Shown here: piece after piece, positions 24,882 to 35,502 of the stretch
Position numbering within the stretch: the stretch's first letter is position 1
Layout: each line of letters starts with the position of its first letter
Source of the DNA: Armillaria gallica
Lineage: Eukaryota; Basidiomycota; Agaricomycetes; Agaricales; Physalacriaceae
Length of the DNA: 64,000 nucleotides
Reading direction: 5' to 3'
Assembly: GCA_037576215.1 (NCBI GenBank)
Contig: JBANDB010000005.1
Span: forward strand, 6,262,001-6,326,000
Notes under the pieces: model-generated
What the model was told of the DNA's origin: nothing
The model's database searches: none
The model's input: the letters and a program-made list of their open reading frames with translations, nothing else
Translations under genes and position numbers: made by a program

Positions 24882-26890
24882 ATGTGTCTGTCCTGGTTCT
24901 TTATTCCGCTAGTAGTGCCAGTGGTTGTCGTCTGGCTCCTCCGATTGGTCAAGTCATACAATAAACGCCAGGAATTGGTAAGTCATTAGGGGGGGTTTCG
25001 TTTCCTTGTGTTGACACATTCAGAGTCGTATTCCTACTGTTGGAAATAGCGGACTATTCACGTCTTATGTCACGGCTTTTCAATTCCTTAGAGACGCGCG
25101 GCCGCTGCTGAAGGCAGGGTATCAAAGGGTACGTTAATGATATCAGACTACTCCCCCCGACCTTGGACCTAAATCGGTGATTTTTAGTACAAGAATGGTC
25201 TATTCAAAGTCGCTCAGATGGACCGTTGGCTTGTCATTGCTACTGGAGACTATGTTGACGACCTACGAAATGCTCGTGATGGAATCCTCTCATCCGAAGC
25301 TGCTCTGGCGGATGTGAGTCCGGCATTACCCATCATCTGGACTCTGCTGATGGCGTTTTTGGTAGCTCCTGCAATCAGACTACACTCTTGGCGAGGGTAC
25401 CACCAAAAATCCGTATCACATCTCTGTAATACGCCACACCTTGAACAAAAAACTTGATTCTATATTTACGGAAATATTGAATGAAATCGAAACATACTAT
25501 TGCGATATGATTGACAGCGAAGTTTCATCGGGTAGTTACCTCTCATACATGTTACCAGTGCTTACCTTGACATATTGTTCCCTTTCAGAGAAGTGGACCG
25601 CCTTCCCTGCATCCGATTTCTTCACGCGCGCTGTATGTCGAGTGGTCAATCGTGCATTTGTCGGTCAACCTCTCTGTACGTATTGAGCCTCTTCTTCTGG
25701 TCTAAACTGTAATTCCATAGGTCGAAATGAGGATTACTGCGCTATCAACATAGCCTTCGCTCACCATGTGATGTTCGGGTCCGTCATCATCAATCTCTTG
25801 CCGAATATTCTCAAGCCGTAAGGTCTTCACCGTCATATCTCCGCTGTACTCAACGAGTCACCATATAGGATTTTCGGCCCCATCTACATTCGTTTATCGG
25901 GCCTTCAGAAACGGATGGCAATTCACCTCCGTTCTTTGGTCGAGGAGCGTAAACGTTCTGACAACAGTCACGTCCGCCAAATTCATTCTTAACCTCGCGT
26001 CTTGGACTAACATTACGTTAGGACGATATGCTGACTTGGGTGATCGAGGCCGCTCCTCCTGGGCGCCAATCTGTCGAGGATATTGCTCTATGCATGCTCA
26101 ACGTCAATTTCAGTGCACTGCACACAACTGCTATGGTAGGTTTCCCGCCCTTGCTTGTAGTTTTATCGGAATTTATGGTAATCTCAGACCTTCACACATG
26201 CACTCCTTCACCTTGGCACAAGGACAGAGTACATCGACATCTTACGCTCCGAGCTAGAGGACGTGACAAATGGAAACTTTCTTGATAAGGCTGCAATAGA
26301 ACGCTGCTGGAAATTGGACTCGTTTCTTAAGGAAAGCCAGCGTCTCAATGGTTTGGGTGCCCGTGAGCCGTTTCCAGTTTATTCTATTACATCCGCTAAC
26401 ATGAACACACCAGTCTCTCTTCCCCGCTTGGCATTAGCACCATACGCATTTGCAGATGGTACCGTCATCCCTGCCGGAACTCTCGTCGCCGCTGCACCAA
26501 CTGCCACCCATGTTGACCCAGAATTCTTCGAGAACCCCGAAACCTTCGACGGGCTGAGATTCTACAAGCTCCGAAAAAATGCCGACGATACCGACGAGGT
26601 CAAATATCGGTTAACAAGCACTGCTGGCGAATATCTGGCTTTCGGCGGCGGAAAACATGTCTGGTAAGCAAATGGCGTTGCTCTCAGCTGAAATGGGTAC
26701 TTACTGCGAGTGATCTAGCCCTGGTCGCTTCTTTGCCGCGCTAGAAATCAAGATGATGTTGGCGGTCTTGATTATGAAGTATGATATACGTCTGCCAGGA
26801 GAAGGAAAGAGGCCAGATGATTCGTGGTTTGGGCCTGTTTGTACTCCGTCTGCGAGTGCAAAGGTGTTGTTGAAGAAGCGAGAGAGGTAG
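24882..26890 (+). CDS. Cytochrome P450, basidiomycete ent-kaurene-oxidase-like type (copy 1)
   Basis: The ATG at 24882 opens a membrane anchor (FFIPLVVPVVVVWLL). Exons follow with RIPTVGNSGLFTSYV, FKVAQMDRWLVIATGD, NPYHISVIRHTLNKKL, EKWTAFPASDFFTRAVCR, RAFVGQPLC joined to RNEDYC, IFGPIYIRLSGLQKR, DDMLTWVIEAAPPGRQ, the I-helix NFSALHTTAM, the K-helix exon (SFLKESQRLNG), PRLALAPYAFADGTVIPAG and the heme loop. That loop is split by an intron: FGGGKHV joins CPGRFFAALEIK through TGG-to-TGC splicing near 26663. Stop at 26890. All essential motifs are intact, with about nine introns. The ALHTT I-helix is normal for this P450 group. It shares motifs and layout with the P450 at 32.9-35.0 kb. Substrate unknown; relatives are often linked to terpenoid or sterol oxidation. 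Confidence 0.88.
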
Positions 26891-28600
26891 CGATACTCCC
26901 ATCGGCTACAATTAAGCAAGCCGATCTCTAGCTATGGTACTGGTGATGTCTAAAGTTGATGGCCCAATATTTACGTGCGACTTGGGCAACTGTAACTTCC
27001 GAAGTCCTGCATACAATGCAGTTATTCTTTGCAAATATCCATTCAGTCGCCAGAATTAGAGTTTGTATGGGTTTACATATAAGGATACACGATCCTGGGA
27101 TCGTCCGTGAAAGCATGTACAAGGAGCTCTCTACAAGGAGCTCTCTCCAAAGAGATGGTCAACACTTGGCGTTTTGTGATTTAGGGTCTCCTACTAGACG
27201 CGCTTTTCTGGGGAATTCAATGGCGAGTCAACTCGCATGCTAGCATAGCGGATAAGATCGCCCGGCGTGCCAGGCGCAAGAGAGTAATGTCGTCAAAAGA
27301 CCGAGCCGAACCAGCCCTCAGAAGGACACCACATATGATTGGAGTATCTTCGAGAACGACCGGTAAATTTGGCAGCATGTGTGGATAAATGACATCTCCG
27401 TTGTCGCTAGCCGTATGCTTACGCCTCCATCAGCTCTACTTCTTGCTCCCCGTTCCGATGTTCGAAGGCCGTTATTTTCGAAGCGTTGGCAATCGGGAGC
27501 CTACAACTGGGAGTAAGGCTTCAAGCAGTTCTGCATCCTCCTTCAACGGAAGATGGGCGAAGATATAAAATGTACCCACAATGAATCAAAAAAACATATG
27601 GGGTTCGTCATCCTCCCCAAGGTTCACTCTGGTACACTGCTCGGCTCCTCTATTCATAGCAGGAGCAGGACGAAGGAGCCGATCGAGTCCATCCCGTAGG
27701 ATCTCATTCCCGGTTGAAATGCTCACAACGAATAGGTACACACCCCCATACCCTAAGGTACGGCGACTCCACAAAGTGATCTCCGAGAGAATTCCACCCG
27801 CGGTACGTACCTGCTGACTTGTGACCACCTTCTACTTGATAGTTTTGTAATTTTGTTAATTGACTGGGAGGTGATCTGAGACATCGATCAACGGTCAACG
27901 CAAAATGGATATCTCACTTGGTACTCATTTTGCGCTGTTCTGTCTTGGGTGGCTGAACAGCTACCTTAGTCGAGACCCTGAATATCAAAATGCCAAGCGG
28001 TGAATGCCTCTTTGGGATTTGCTACTTAGATGTCCTTCCGCAGATGCTAGTTCCTGTGAAAATTCGAGAATTTGGACATAAACAGCGAGGTAGAACGGAT
28101 GATGAATAATATCAGAACGTAGAGACGTAAAAGTCGCAACCTGCCCACGACCAGGATGAACAACGTGTGCACGCTAGTAGGATGACGGACAAGAAAAAGG
28201 AGAATGTTGTCGAAAGAACCGGATCAGCAACGAAGGCAAGTCGAAGGACGTCACCCCAGGTGAGATATCTGCATGCGTCGCCGTCAGCTTTGGGGTCGCA
28301 GATTCAAATTCGCCATGGACTGCGATTTTGGCTAGTAGCGAATCGCTCCCTGATTGGATCTGTGGTCGGCGATTCGCTCAGGAAGTGTATCATTGTCCAA
28401 TCACAGCATGCCTGCCTTTGCGTTGGCCTATTCTGCTCGACTTACCGCTACCTCGGACGTTTAAGGGTCGTTGTTTTGTAAGCGTTGACGGCCAGGAGCC
28501 TATGCATGGCAAATCAGACTTACAGTTCGTCTTCCTCGTTCCAACGCTCACCATCATCGATCATACTCCATATTTGCCCGCCCTTTGGATTTCAACTTCT
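26891..28600. other. Interval without a resolved gene
   Basis: Short ORFs only. A minus ORF at 27586-27828 contains the protein-like stretch TLGYGGVYLFVVSIS, but no start context or partners were found. Plus ORFs near 28167-28481 have no motif. Confidence 0.4.
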
Positions 28601-29110
28601 ATGGCGACCTTCAGCTCCACTGTCATCGAGGACGCAATCGCTGCTGTTGTCCAGTTTGTCACTCTACCTGAGTCGGAGAAAACACTCGATGGCGCGAAAT
28701 GAGTCGTTGCGATGATGGACGAAGCCATCAAATTTTTGGCTCAATCTTCCGAAGCAATTCTCGACAACCAGCAAACAGCGATACCAAAGGACAAGCAGAC
28801 GACGGAGGCGCTGGAGGACCAGCTTGCAGCCTGGGAGGTCATGAGTGGAGTTCTTCATCTCGACGGTCCGAGCGATGGTGCGCTACAGTTCCAGGATTAT
28901 ACCAACACTGCTGTGTATCCAGATACTGGACCTCGCTTTGTCTGATATTTGTTCAGAAAGACGAGGGTCAGTCGCCGGAGAGTATGACCCTCACAGAGGA
29001 ACTTCGGTCAGAGGTCGGAAAGGTACGTAGGTACTCTTGCTTTTGACAATTGCTCATCCCTTTTCCAGGAAGTGCGAGATCGCCGTCAAAAGGAACACCT
29101 TGGCGAGTAG
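28601..29110 (+). CDS. Small helical hypothetical protein, three exons, with an in-frame TGA upstream
   Basis: Three exons join cleanly: 28712-28912, 28957-29022 and 29069-29110. Introns are 44 and 46 nt (GTGTAT...TTCAG, GTACGT...TCCAG), both phase 0, giving 102 residues from MMDEAIKFLAQSSEAI to RRQKEHLGE. The protein is acidic to mixed-charge and predicted helical. In the same frame upstream, 28601-28699 encodes MATFSSTVIEDAIAAVVQFV and a similar amphipathic continuation, interrupted by one TGA at 28700-28702. Either the gene starts at 28712, or the longer frame has been cut by a nonsense mutation. No family recognised. It converges with the minus-strand gene ending at 29373. Confidence 0.5.
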
Positions 29111-29372
29111 ATAGGATTCGGCATGCTTCAGTCATTGGTAGTGGCATTTAGAATGCGTTGGGACATTCTTCAGTTGGTCGGGCAGTAGGAATGAAGTGAG
29201 TTTTCACGCGCATATATCGAGACAAAAAGTTCATTTAGGTATAGAAATACAATATAGTCTGTGATTTTCTCGCATCAGAATGGTATACGATGGCGAATAT
29301 ACATGTGCTTACAACGTACAATATTCCTTTGAACAAAAACAAATCGTGACATTGTCTCTAGATATACGAGTA

Positions 29373-29699
29373 TCAGCAAGTGAAAACAACGGCAAATTGG
29401 ATAGGACAGACAGGATGGCCTGTGTATCGTCGTAGTGGTGGTCTTACATGCTTCATAATATTAAAAAGCGCAGCAGCATCTTCTGATCGTTCCCTGAGAG
29501 CTGGTTGGCCCTTTTCTAAGACAAAATGAATGCCGGCGACGTGAAAAGGTGAACAGAACGTACCCGGATCAGCAAGATGCTGTCGGCGGAGTGCACCGAG
29601 CAGCTCAAGCTGGCAGCTCCTTACCTTCTCGTATTTCTCTTTCAACTCCGCACGCTTCCTTTTCTCTTCCTTTATCGTGCCCGTCCCATTCTTGCGCAC
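29373..29699 (-). CDS. Small charged helical protein, two exons
   Basis: The ATG at 29699 starts a Lys/Glu-rich segment (KEEKRKRAELKEKYEKVRS) followed by LELLGALRRQHLADP. A 48-nt intron (29516-29563, GTACGT donor, CTTAG acceptor) joins it to EKGQPALRERSEDAAALFN. The total is about 92 residues, ending at 29373. The intron length is a multiple of three, so the unspliced frame also stays open. The helix segment resembles part of the frameshifted gene at 16.1-16.4 kb. Function unknown. Confidence 0.45.
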   Translation of the reverse strand: MRKNGTGTIKEEKRKRAELKEKYEKVRSCQLELLGALRRQHLADPGTFCSPFHVAGIHFVLEKGQPALRERSEDAAALFNIMKHVRPPLRRYTGHPVCPIQFAVVFTC

Positions 29700-30780
29700 C
29701 GTTTTGAGACGAGATATTCACATTCGGTCGCCGTCTTTAGATATTGCCTAGGCTGCGGTTTCAAGGACTTTTGACAAAGAATTCGCGTCCATTGCTGGGG
29801 TGGGTGAGAGAGAGGTGACGACAGGAGAGCGGCAATGAGCGAGGTTGTGGTTCTAAATCAAGGACAGCGCGGTTACGTAAGGCGCTTGCACTCGCATCAT
29901 ACCTCGCAAATACCTCGGACCTTGTACGCTTAAGTATCTATCTATCTTGGCCTCAAATCGCCAAGTAACTACGTTCAATTCTCCAATGTCTTCACTGTAA
30001 ATTTACATTTGTAGATATTTTCTAGAAAATCGACAACAAGCGCATGGGAATGCCTTTGCAATAGACCTCAAATAAATACGCGCTCGTCTAACCCGGAGGG
30101 CTGGAGGCATCTTTGGTAAATCATGGAGGAAATTACACCACGACGCGTAGATACCAGGGACCTTTATCCCGCATTCCACAGGCTCCCCCTCGTGGAAACT
30201 GGCAGTTACTGGAAAACGACGCCGGCTTATTCAAAATTTACAGAGAGTCAGCAGCTCTCTTTTTGTTCCAGAGCTGGTGCGTCGGTCCTTCAGGCATCTT
30301 GACGCTGCTCATGGCTATACGACTCCATCGTGATAGCAAAAAGTATAGCAATCCCCTCCGGACTTCAACCTACGGGTGAGCGCGTTCAAATTTTGATACT
30401 TCGATGGTTACAGGAATTCACAGCAACAAAAATGCAGGCCACCGTGATATATCAAAGATATTCCCCGATGGCGGGAGATGATCAGGCATAAGAAGCCGCT
30501 TTCTATTCATCTGTTGGCCGAGGAGGAAGATAGATAGACGCGCCAACTGTATAGCAAGAGGAGTAAAGATTCTTCCTCCTTCTCACAGTCTATCTTGGGC
30601 ATAGTTTTAATATCGACTTGAAATTAGCGCACTGATATCTCTTTTGCTATACTTTGGTTCGGAGACTTCTTGTGAAGCTGCGGAACGGAATGACGATAAT
30701 CAATTGGATGGTCAATGCGTGGACCATTAATTAACATGAATGAAATCAGAGTAATTGTACTGCCTTTCAACCTGGTCTAT
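29700..30780. other. Interval without a resolved gene
   Basis: Overlapping plus frames near 30113-30379 look weakly protein-like, but no motif, signal or junction could be fixed. Confidence 0.4.
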
Positions 30781-32213
30781 GATGCTGACCGGCCTTGGGT
30801 ATTCGAAGGACTTCTTTCAGATTTCTCACGATGACGGTCGGAAATATATACAGGTTCTTTCCTTTCAGAACCTGAAAAACGACTCCAGATACGACACGCA
30901 GCCCGTCCCTGCAGGTTATCGCCTAGAACGGCTGTAAGTTATGATCTTCAAACTGTGTGCTGTGTACTGAATAATCTCATTCCAGGTCTGGACCGCAGGT
31001 TTGTCACATTGTGCGTTCAATCTATGCAATCACTAACACGGCAATTCAGGTCGTTGCCTATTTCCTGCATTGGGGATTCTTCGAAACTCTTTCTGTACAG
31101 CTTTGTGCGTCATTCATTCTCTAGTAATTCTGTTCTTATCCGTTTTCATTAATAGATCTGTACTATCTGGCATTTCCGACTCGACAGGCAATTCATAAAA
31201 AATCTCGTCTATGACATCTACATTGTCGAACTTGTTCAGAAAATACTTGCCAGCTACGACGCGTTTGCAATGTTCGGGTACGGGTTCGGTGATTTAGATG
31301 CCCTGACACATATACATTTCAATTGGCTCATTATCCCGATCACGAGCGCCGTCAGTGCGTCACTACGTGCAGCATATTCCACTCGTTTTCTGCTACTTAT
31401 CACGAGTACAGCTGCTGGTGTCGGACAGGGCTTCTATGCATACAGAATCCTTATATTGTCAAGGTCACGAACCGTCCCCGCATTCGTCCTCTGTGTTCGT
31501 TGCCGTGCTCTTTCTCCGTGACAGTCTAGCTCATCTATTTACAGGTATCTTTGACCAGTTCTATAGGAGCTATAATCACAGGCGTCTACTCTTTCCAAGC
31601 AAAGGACATCACTAAACTCAATAACCGGAAGACGTCCATCGTCGTCGGAGTAATTAGCTAACTAAATATCTCGTACTAATCATCCTGATTCACATGTAGA
31701 TCTGGTGCGGAGCCTCTGTCTTGTGTGATGTCGTCATCGCTATCTGCATGACTTACTATGTGAACTCTTTCTCTCTTCCAGTTAACTTCATTGACATTGA
31801 TACTATATCGCAGCTTATGCACAGCAGCACTGGTTTTCGTCAGACCCAAATCATTGTCACGAAGTTAATTCGTCTCATCATAGAAGCGGGATCTATAACA
31901 GGTCTTTACTCCCTACATTTCCCAGTTGTCAGGAGATCAACGCTTTCCACTTTTAGCTGTTGTCGCTCTACTCAGCCTTATCCTCTTTTTTGCTTTCCCT
32001 GGCCAGATATTCTATGCGACACCTGCTTTCATCATATCCAAGCTGTTCCGAGTCCTGTGTATACAGGTCTCTGTCTTATGCGGTCCTGAAAGTTTGAGTG
32101 GCTGTGTATTATCATTACTTCCGACATTCTCTCGGCATGTCCTCGGCATTATCCGGTTTTTGAGCATCGATGCTCTGGACCGTCGTTTTCCTTTATCCAT
32201 GTGTTCTTCGTAG
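30781..32213 (+). CDS. Multi-pass membrane protein, DUF6534-like family
   Basis: Recognisable exons on plus are, in order: YDIYIVELVQKILASYDA with FGYGFGDLDALTHIHFNW and LIIPITSAV (31200-31360); GVGQGFYAYRILILSRSRTV (31420-31480) after a 3' site near 31410; IWCGASVLCDVVIAICMTYY (about 31700-31760); STGFRQTQIIVTKLIRLIIE followed by AGSIT (31830-31900); and ALLSLILFFAFPG with FYATPAFIISKL (31955-32045), stop at 32213. The order Gln-x-Phe/Tyr-Tyr-Ala-x-Arg-Ile, then a Trp-x-Gly...Asp helix, then the Thr-x-Leu-Ile-Arg...Gly-Ser-x-Thr motif matches basidiomycete DUF6534 membrane proteins. The N-terminal exons (30781-31200) are not resolved, so the start is uncertain. The usual C-terminal tail motif after SKL is not clear, so the 3' end may be altered. 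Confidence 0.55.
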
Positions 32214-32870
32214 TCTTTTCTATTTTCCGTGTTTCTGGCATCGTCTCTAATGTTTGGGCTGCTGATTTTTTATCAGGTTATGATTATAAATTAAAAGTCT
32301 CCGAAGCCCTAGCCTGAGCTTCGATCGATGTGACTCTTACTACTACTACTTTCATTCTAGTCATCGTCATCGTCAGGCTTATATACCTATGGACGTATGG
32401 ACGTCATTCTTGTCTGATTCCGTCGAAAGCCTTCTTTCTCCGAGTTGACAACCAAGATGGGCCGGACCGTATCTCATTTTGATGTCGCCACGCAGATATC
32501 CATGCCTGCACTGATCTCACCACGCTCCGCTCTTGACAAACGATTTTTACGAGGTAAATAGCCTCTTTTCGGTCAGCCCTTACATTCATGCGGTTCTCCA
32601 TCTCACGTCTGGTATGGAGTAGGGCATGATGACGGAAGCATGATGCTAACTTTGCCTTGTGTACTACGCTGTGCGTCGATATTCTTTCATTTGATGACAG
32701 TTTTCTGACTCACTGTACCATATTTCAATTGTATTTCTGTGTATTGTAATTCAAAGGCTCTCAACTCTTAATTCCTACACACAGGATACATCATACATTC
32801 ATGCTGGTACTGGAACGACATAGCCACTGTTTCTTAACTCTTTAACGCTCAACTGCATTGTCCGTCACTT
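32214..32870. other. Intergenic between convergent genes
   Basis: Lies between the plus-strand membrane gene and the 3' end of the minus-strand P450. Contains only short ORFs. Confidence 0.55.
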
Positions 32871-35007
32871 TCACGGAGCATGTACGCGCTTCCTGAACAA
32901 CACCTTGCAGGTCGAATTCGGCAACTGATTCTCGTAAAGCCACACTGGCGTGGGGAACTTGTCAAGCTTCACGTCAAAGTTCAGGAGAACGTAGGACATG
33001 AGAGCTTTCAACTCGTTGACAGCGAAGAATCGTCCCGGACTGCACAAAAATATGTCGACCTGAGGAGTTTTCAGAGAGTTCAACCTATACGCACCATTGT
33101 GCCCGCCCGTTGCCAAAGAGGACGAAATCCAGACTCAGCGTGGCCATGTAGTGTTGGCGAATGCCTTCGCCTTCTTGTTTTGTCTTTTCAGAGAACCTCC
33201 ATGGCTTGAATTCTAATGGGTCCTCGTAGTTGTCCTGGATAGGAAAATGATGAGAGGGACCGTCAGGGTAAAAAAAACTTGTGTGTACTTCATCTGTATG
33301 CGTGGACAGAGAGGCTACAACGATGTGAACTCCAGCGGGAACCACCGTCCCGTCTGAAAATACAAAGTCCTTACAGGTTTTACGTGGCATTCCGACTGTA
33401 CCCAATCGTCAGAAGGTATTGATGTAATGAACAGATTGACGACTCACAGACACCAAGGTTACCATACAATCTATATGATTCCTTCACAAAGCTGTCAAGC
33501 TTGTTCATCCTTCCCATTGCAGATTTCGTACAACCATCTTCGTTGATGATAGATTCCACTTCGTCACGAAGAATTTCAGCATACTCAGGGTGTGTAGCCA
33601 ATGCGTACAGGGCAGTAGTGAACGTCTGTAGGCACGCAATCAGCTGTAGCTCTGTGATGCGTAATCCGACATACCATAGATGTCGAATGGATAGCTCCCA
33701 GATTCAACAAGAGCACCTTTTTACAATGATCCTTTACTGAGCGTCTCTTGTCATCGCCATAAGTTGCGTCAAGCAGCCACGAGACGAGGTCATTCTACCG
33801 TCGTGTCAGACAAAAAGTGAATGAAGTCAAAACTTCCTCACTGGTTTTCCTGGCCAATCTTTCCCATAGACGTCCTGCTGGTGCATTCGTTCCCGAATGG
33901 TATCGCCAAGGAATTTCTCTGTTTTGGCTATAGCTTGCCTGCGGGGCGTAAAGATAGGACTTAGAATACTGATTGTATGAAGTTATAGTGTCAGTATGAA
34001 CAGTATTGAGTGAGAATGACTTGCATTTTCAGGACCGTAGGGAACATGTTGATAATACGGGCAAAAGCGAAAATATGGATGGCGGAGTTGATATTGAGTT
34101 TGATATATTCGGGGTTGCGGCCTCAAGAACGAGTTTATATCAATACGGCGTCGAGAGGGAGAGGTTACTCACAGAGAGGAAGCCCGACAAACATCCGGTT
34201 GCTTGCTCTGCAGACAATTTGCAATATAGTTTCGTATGCAGGTATCTCAATCCAATCTGCAGTAACGTTAGCCTGAGTTACTCAAAAACATTGTTAGTCT
34301 TAGCACCTTCAGTCATCGGTATATTGTCCCTGAAAGCCGCTTTGATCTCATCCTGAACGTCCGCAAAGCAAGAGGCGATATTGCGGGTCAAGGTGCCTCG
34401 TACCACCTCTGCATGGTAAGGGTCTAGCCTGGCGTCGCGACCAAAACTATAGTCCACCTAGTTGTCATAAGTGCAATAATTCGTGCATGACACATAGCCC
34501 TCACGTCTTCAGGGATCTTGGCAAAGGGAGCCAGTTCTTCTACTGAAGCATTTCGCATGTCATTAATTTTCTCTGCTCCGCTAACCACAACTGTCCATCT
34601 GTCGAGCAAGGGCACTTTGTATATCGATCCATACTATTCGCAATGAGTCAATTCACAGATCGTGAGACAGACCGATACACACCATTCTCTGACCTTCTTC
34701 GATGATTTCCTTTGCGTGAAAAATGAATTTGAAAGCGTCTATCCATGACCCGATGATACCAGATGACCCAACCGTAGGAATTGACTTCAACTGAGATGAT
34801 ATCAGCATTTACCGAGACGAAGTTTGAAGAAACAATTACCTTTTGTCTAGTGATTAAGGCCTGTCGAAGTTGGAGGGCCAGCAGAAATACGGTGGTTAAA
34901 CCAAGACCACGTAACACTAAGGCTTTGTCAACTTGTCGCGCGAGATCAACGTATTCTTCGAGGGGCATTTTATGAATATGGGAAACATAAGACAGGAACG
35001 TTGGCAT
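32871..35007 (-). CDS. Cytochrome P450, basidiomycete ent-kaurene-oxidase-like type (copy 2)
   Basis: The minus-strand gene starts at 35007, with an inner ATG giving MPLEEYVDLARQ. A hydrophobic anchor (LGLTTVFLLALQL) is followed by exons with SIPTVGSSGIIGSWIDAFKF, IYKVPLLDRWTVVVSG, VDYSFGRDARLDPYHAEVV, ADWIEIPAYETILQIVCRAS, NRMFVGLPLC, INSAIHIFAFARIINMFP, KTEKFLGDTIRERMHQQD and the I-helix LNLGAIHSTSM. Then come the K-helix exon (SFVKESYRLYGNLG), VGMPRKTCKDFVFSDGT, EDPLEFKPWRFSEK and the heme loop. The loop is split by an intron near 33040-33090: FGNGRAQ joins CPGRFFAVNELKA. The stop is at 32871. All motifs are intact and all tested junctions hold frame. It is a paralogue of the P450 at 24.9-26.9 kb. 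A MITE begins 245 bp upstream of the start. Confidence 0.88.
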
Positions 35008-35243
35008 TTATATACGCACCATGAGAATGGAGATAAAGCAGGGAGCTCCTCCGTCCGGGGTTTGTCATTTTGATTTGTAGCAGCTCCCCCGATCCGGTCT
35101 GAAGAGAACATAATTTGGCAGTAGACTGATTCGCTTCCTCTATGCTACTTGAGTCTTAGGTGATCTTTCACTGTTCGGATGTTCCCGAATCCGATCCGAT
35201 CTCTGATCTTTAAAGTCCCAAATCGGGACTGGCGCCAAGTATA
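35008..35243. promoter_or_regulatory. Upstream region of P450 copy 2
   Basis: Only about 240 bp separate the start codon at 35007 from the MITE target duplication. The promoter must be here or partly within the MITE. No firm TATA box was assigned. Confidence 0.3.
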
Positions 35244-35502
35244 GATCTGCCTAGTGTTGCCGCGACTCAGCTTATCTCGGCTTAACGCCGAAGTCGGTTT
35301 TGAGCCGATTCCACTTAGCTTGCTCTGACTGCACGATTGTTCAAAATGGCAGATAATCTGAAGTACGTATTCACTCACAAGAATTATTGGTAGTGTTGGT
35401 GACAATGCAGCTGTTCCCTCGGTCCCTCTATCCTCGGTGACTCAAAAGTCGACTTCGGCGTTAAGCCGAGATAAGCCGAGTCGCGGCAACACTAGATCTG
35501 CC
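35244..35502. mobile_element. hAT-type MITE with perfect 8-bp target-site duplication
   Basis: The element body is 35252-35494 (243 bp), flanked on both sides by GATCTGCC (35244-35251 and 35495-35502). Termini start TAGTGTTGCCGCGACTC and form inverted repeats of about 50 bp with one mismatch in the first 40 or so and a small change further in. The 8-bp duplication and TAGTG ends are hallmarks of the hAT superfamily. There is no coding capacity, so it is non-autonomous. Confidence 0.92.
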
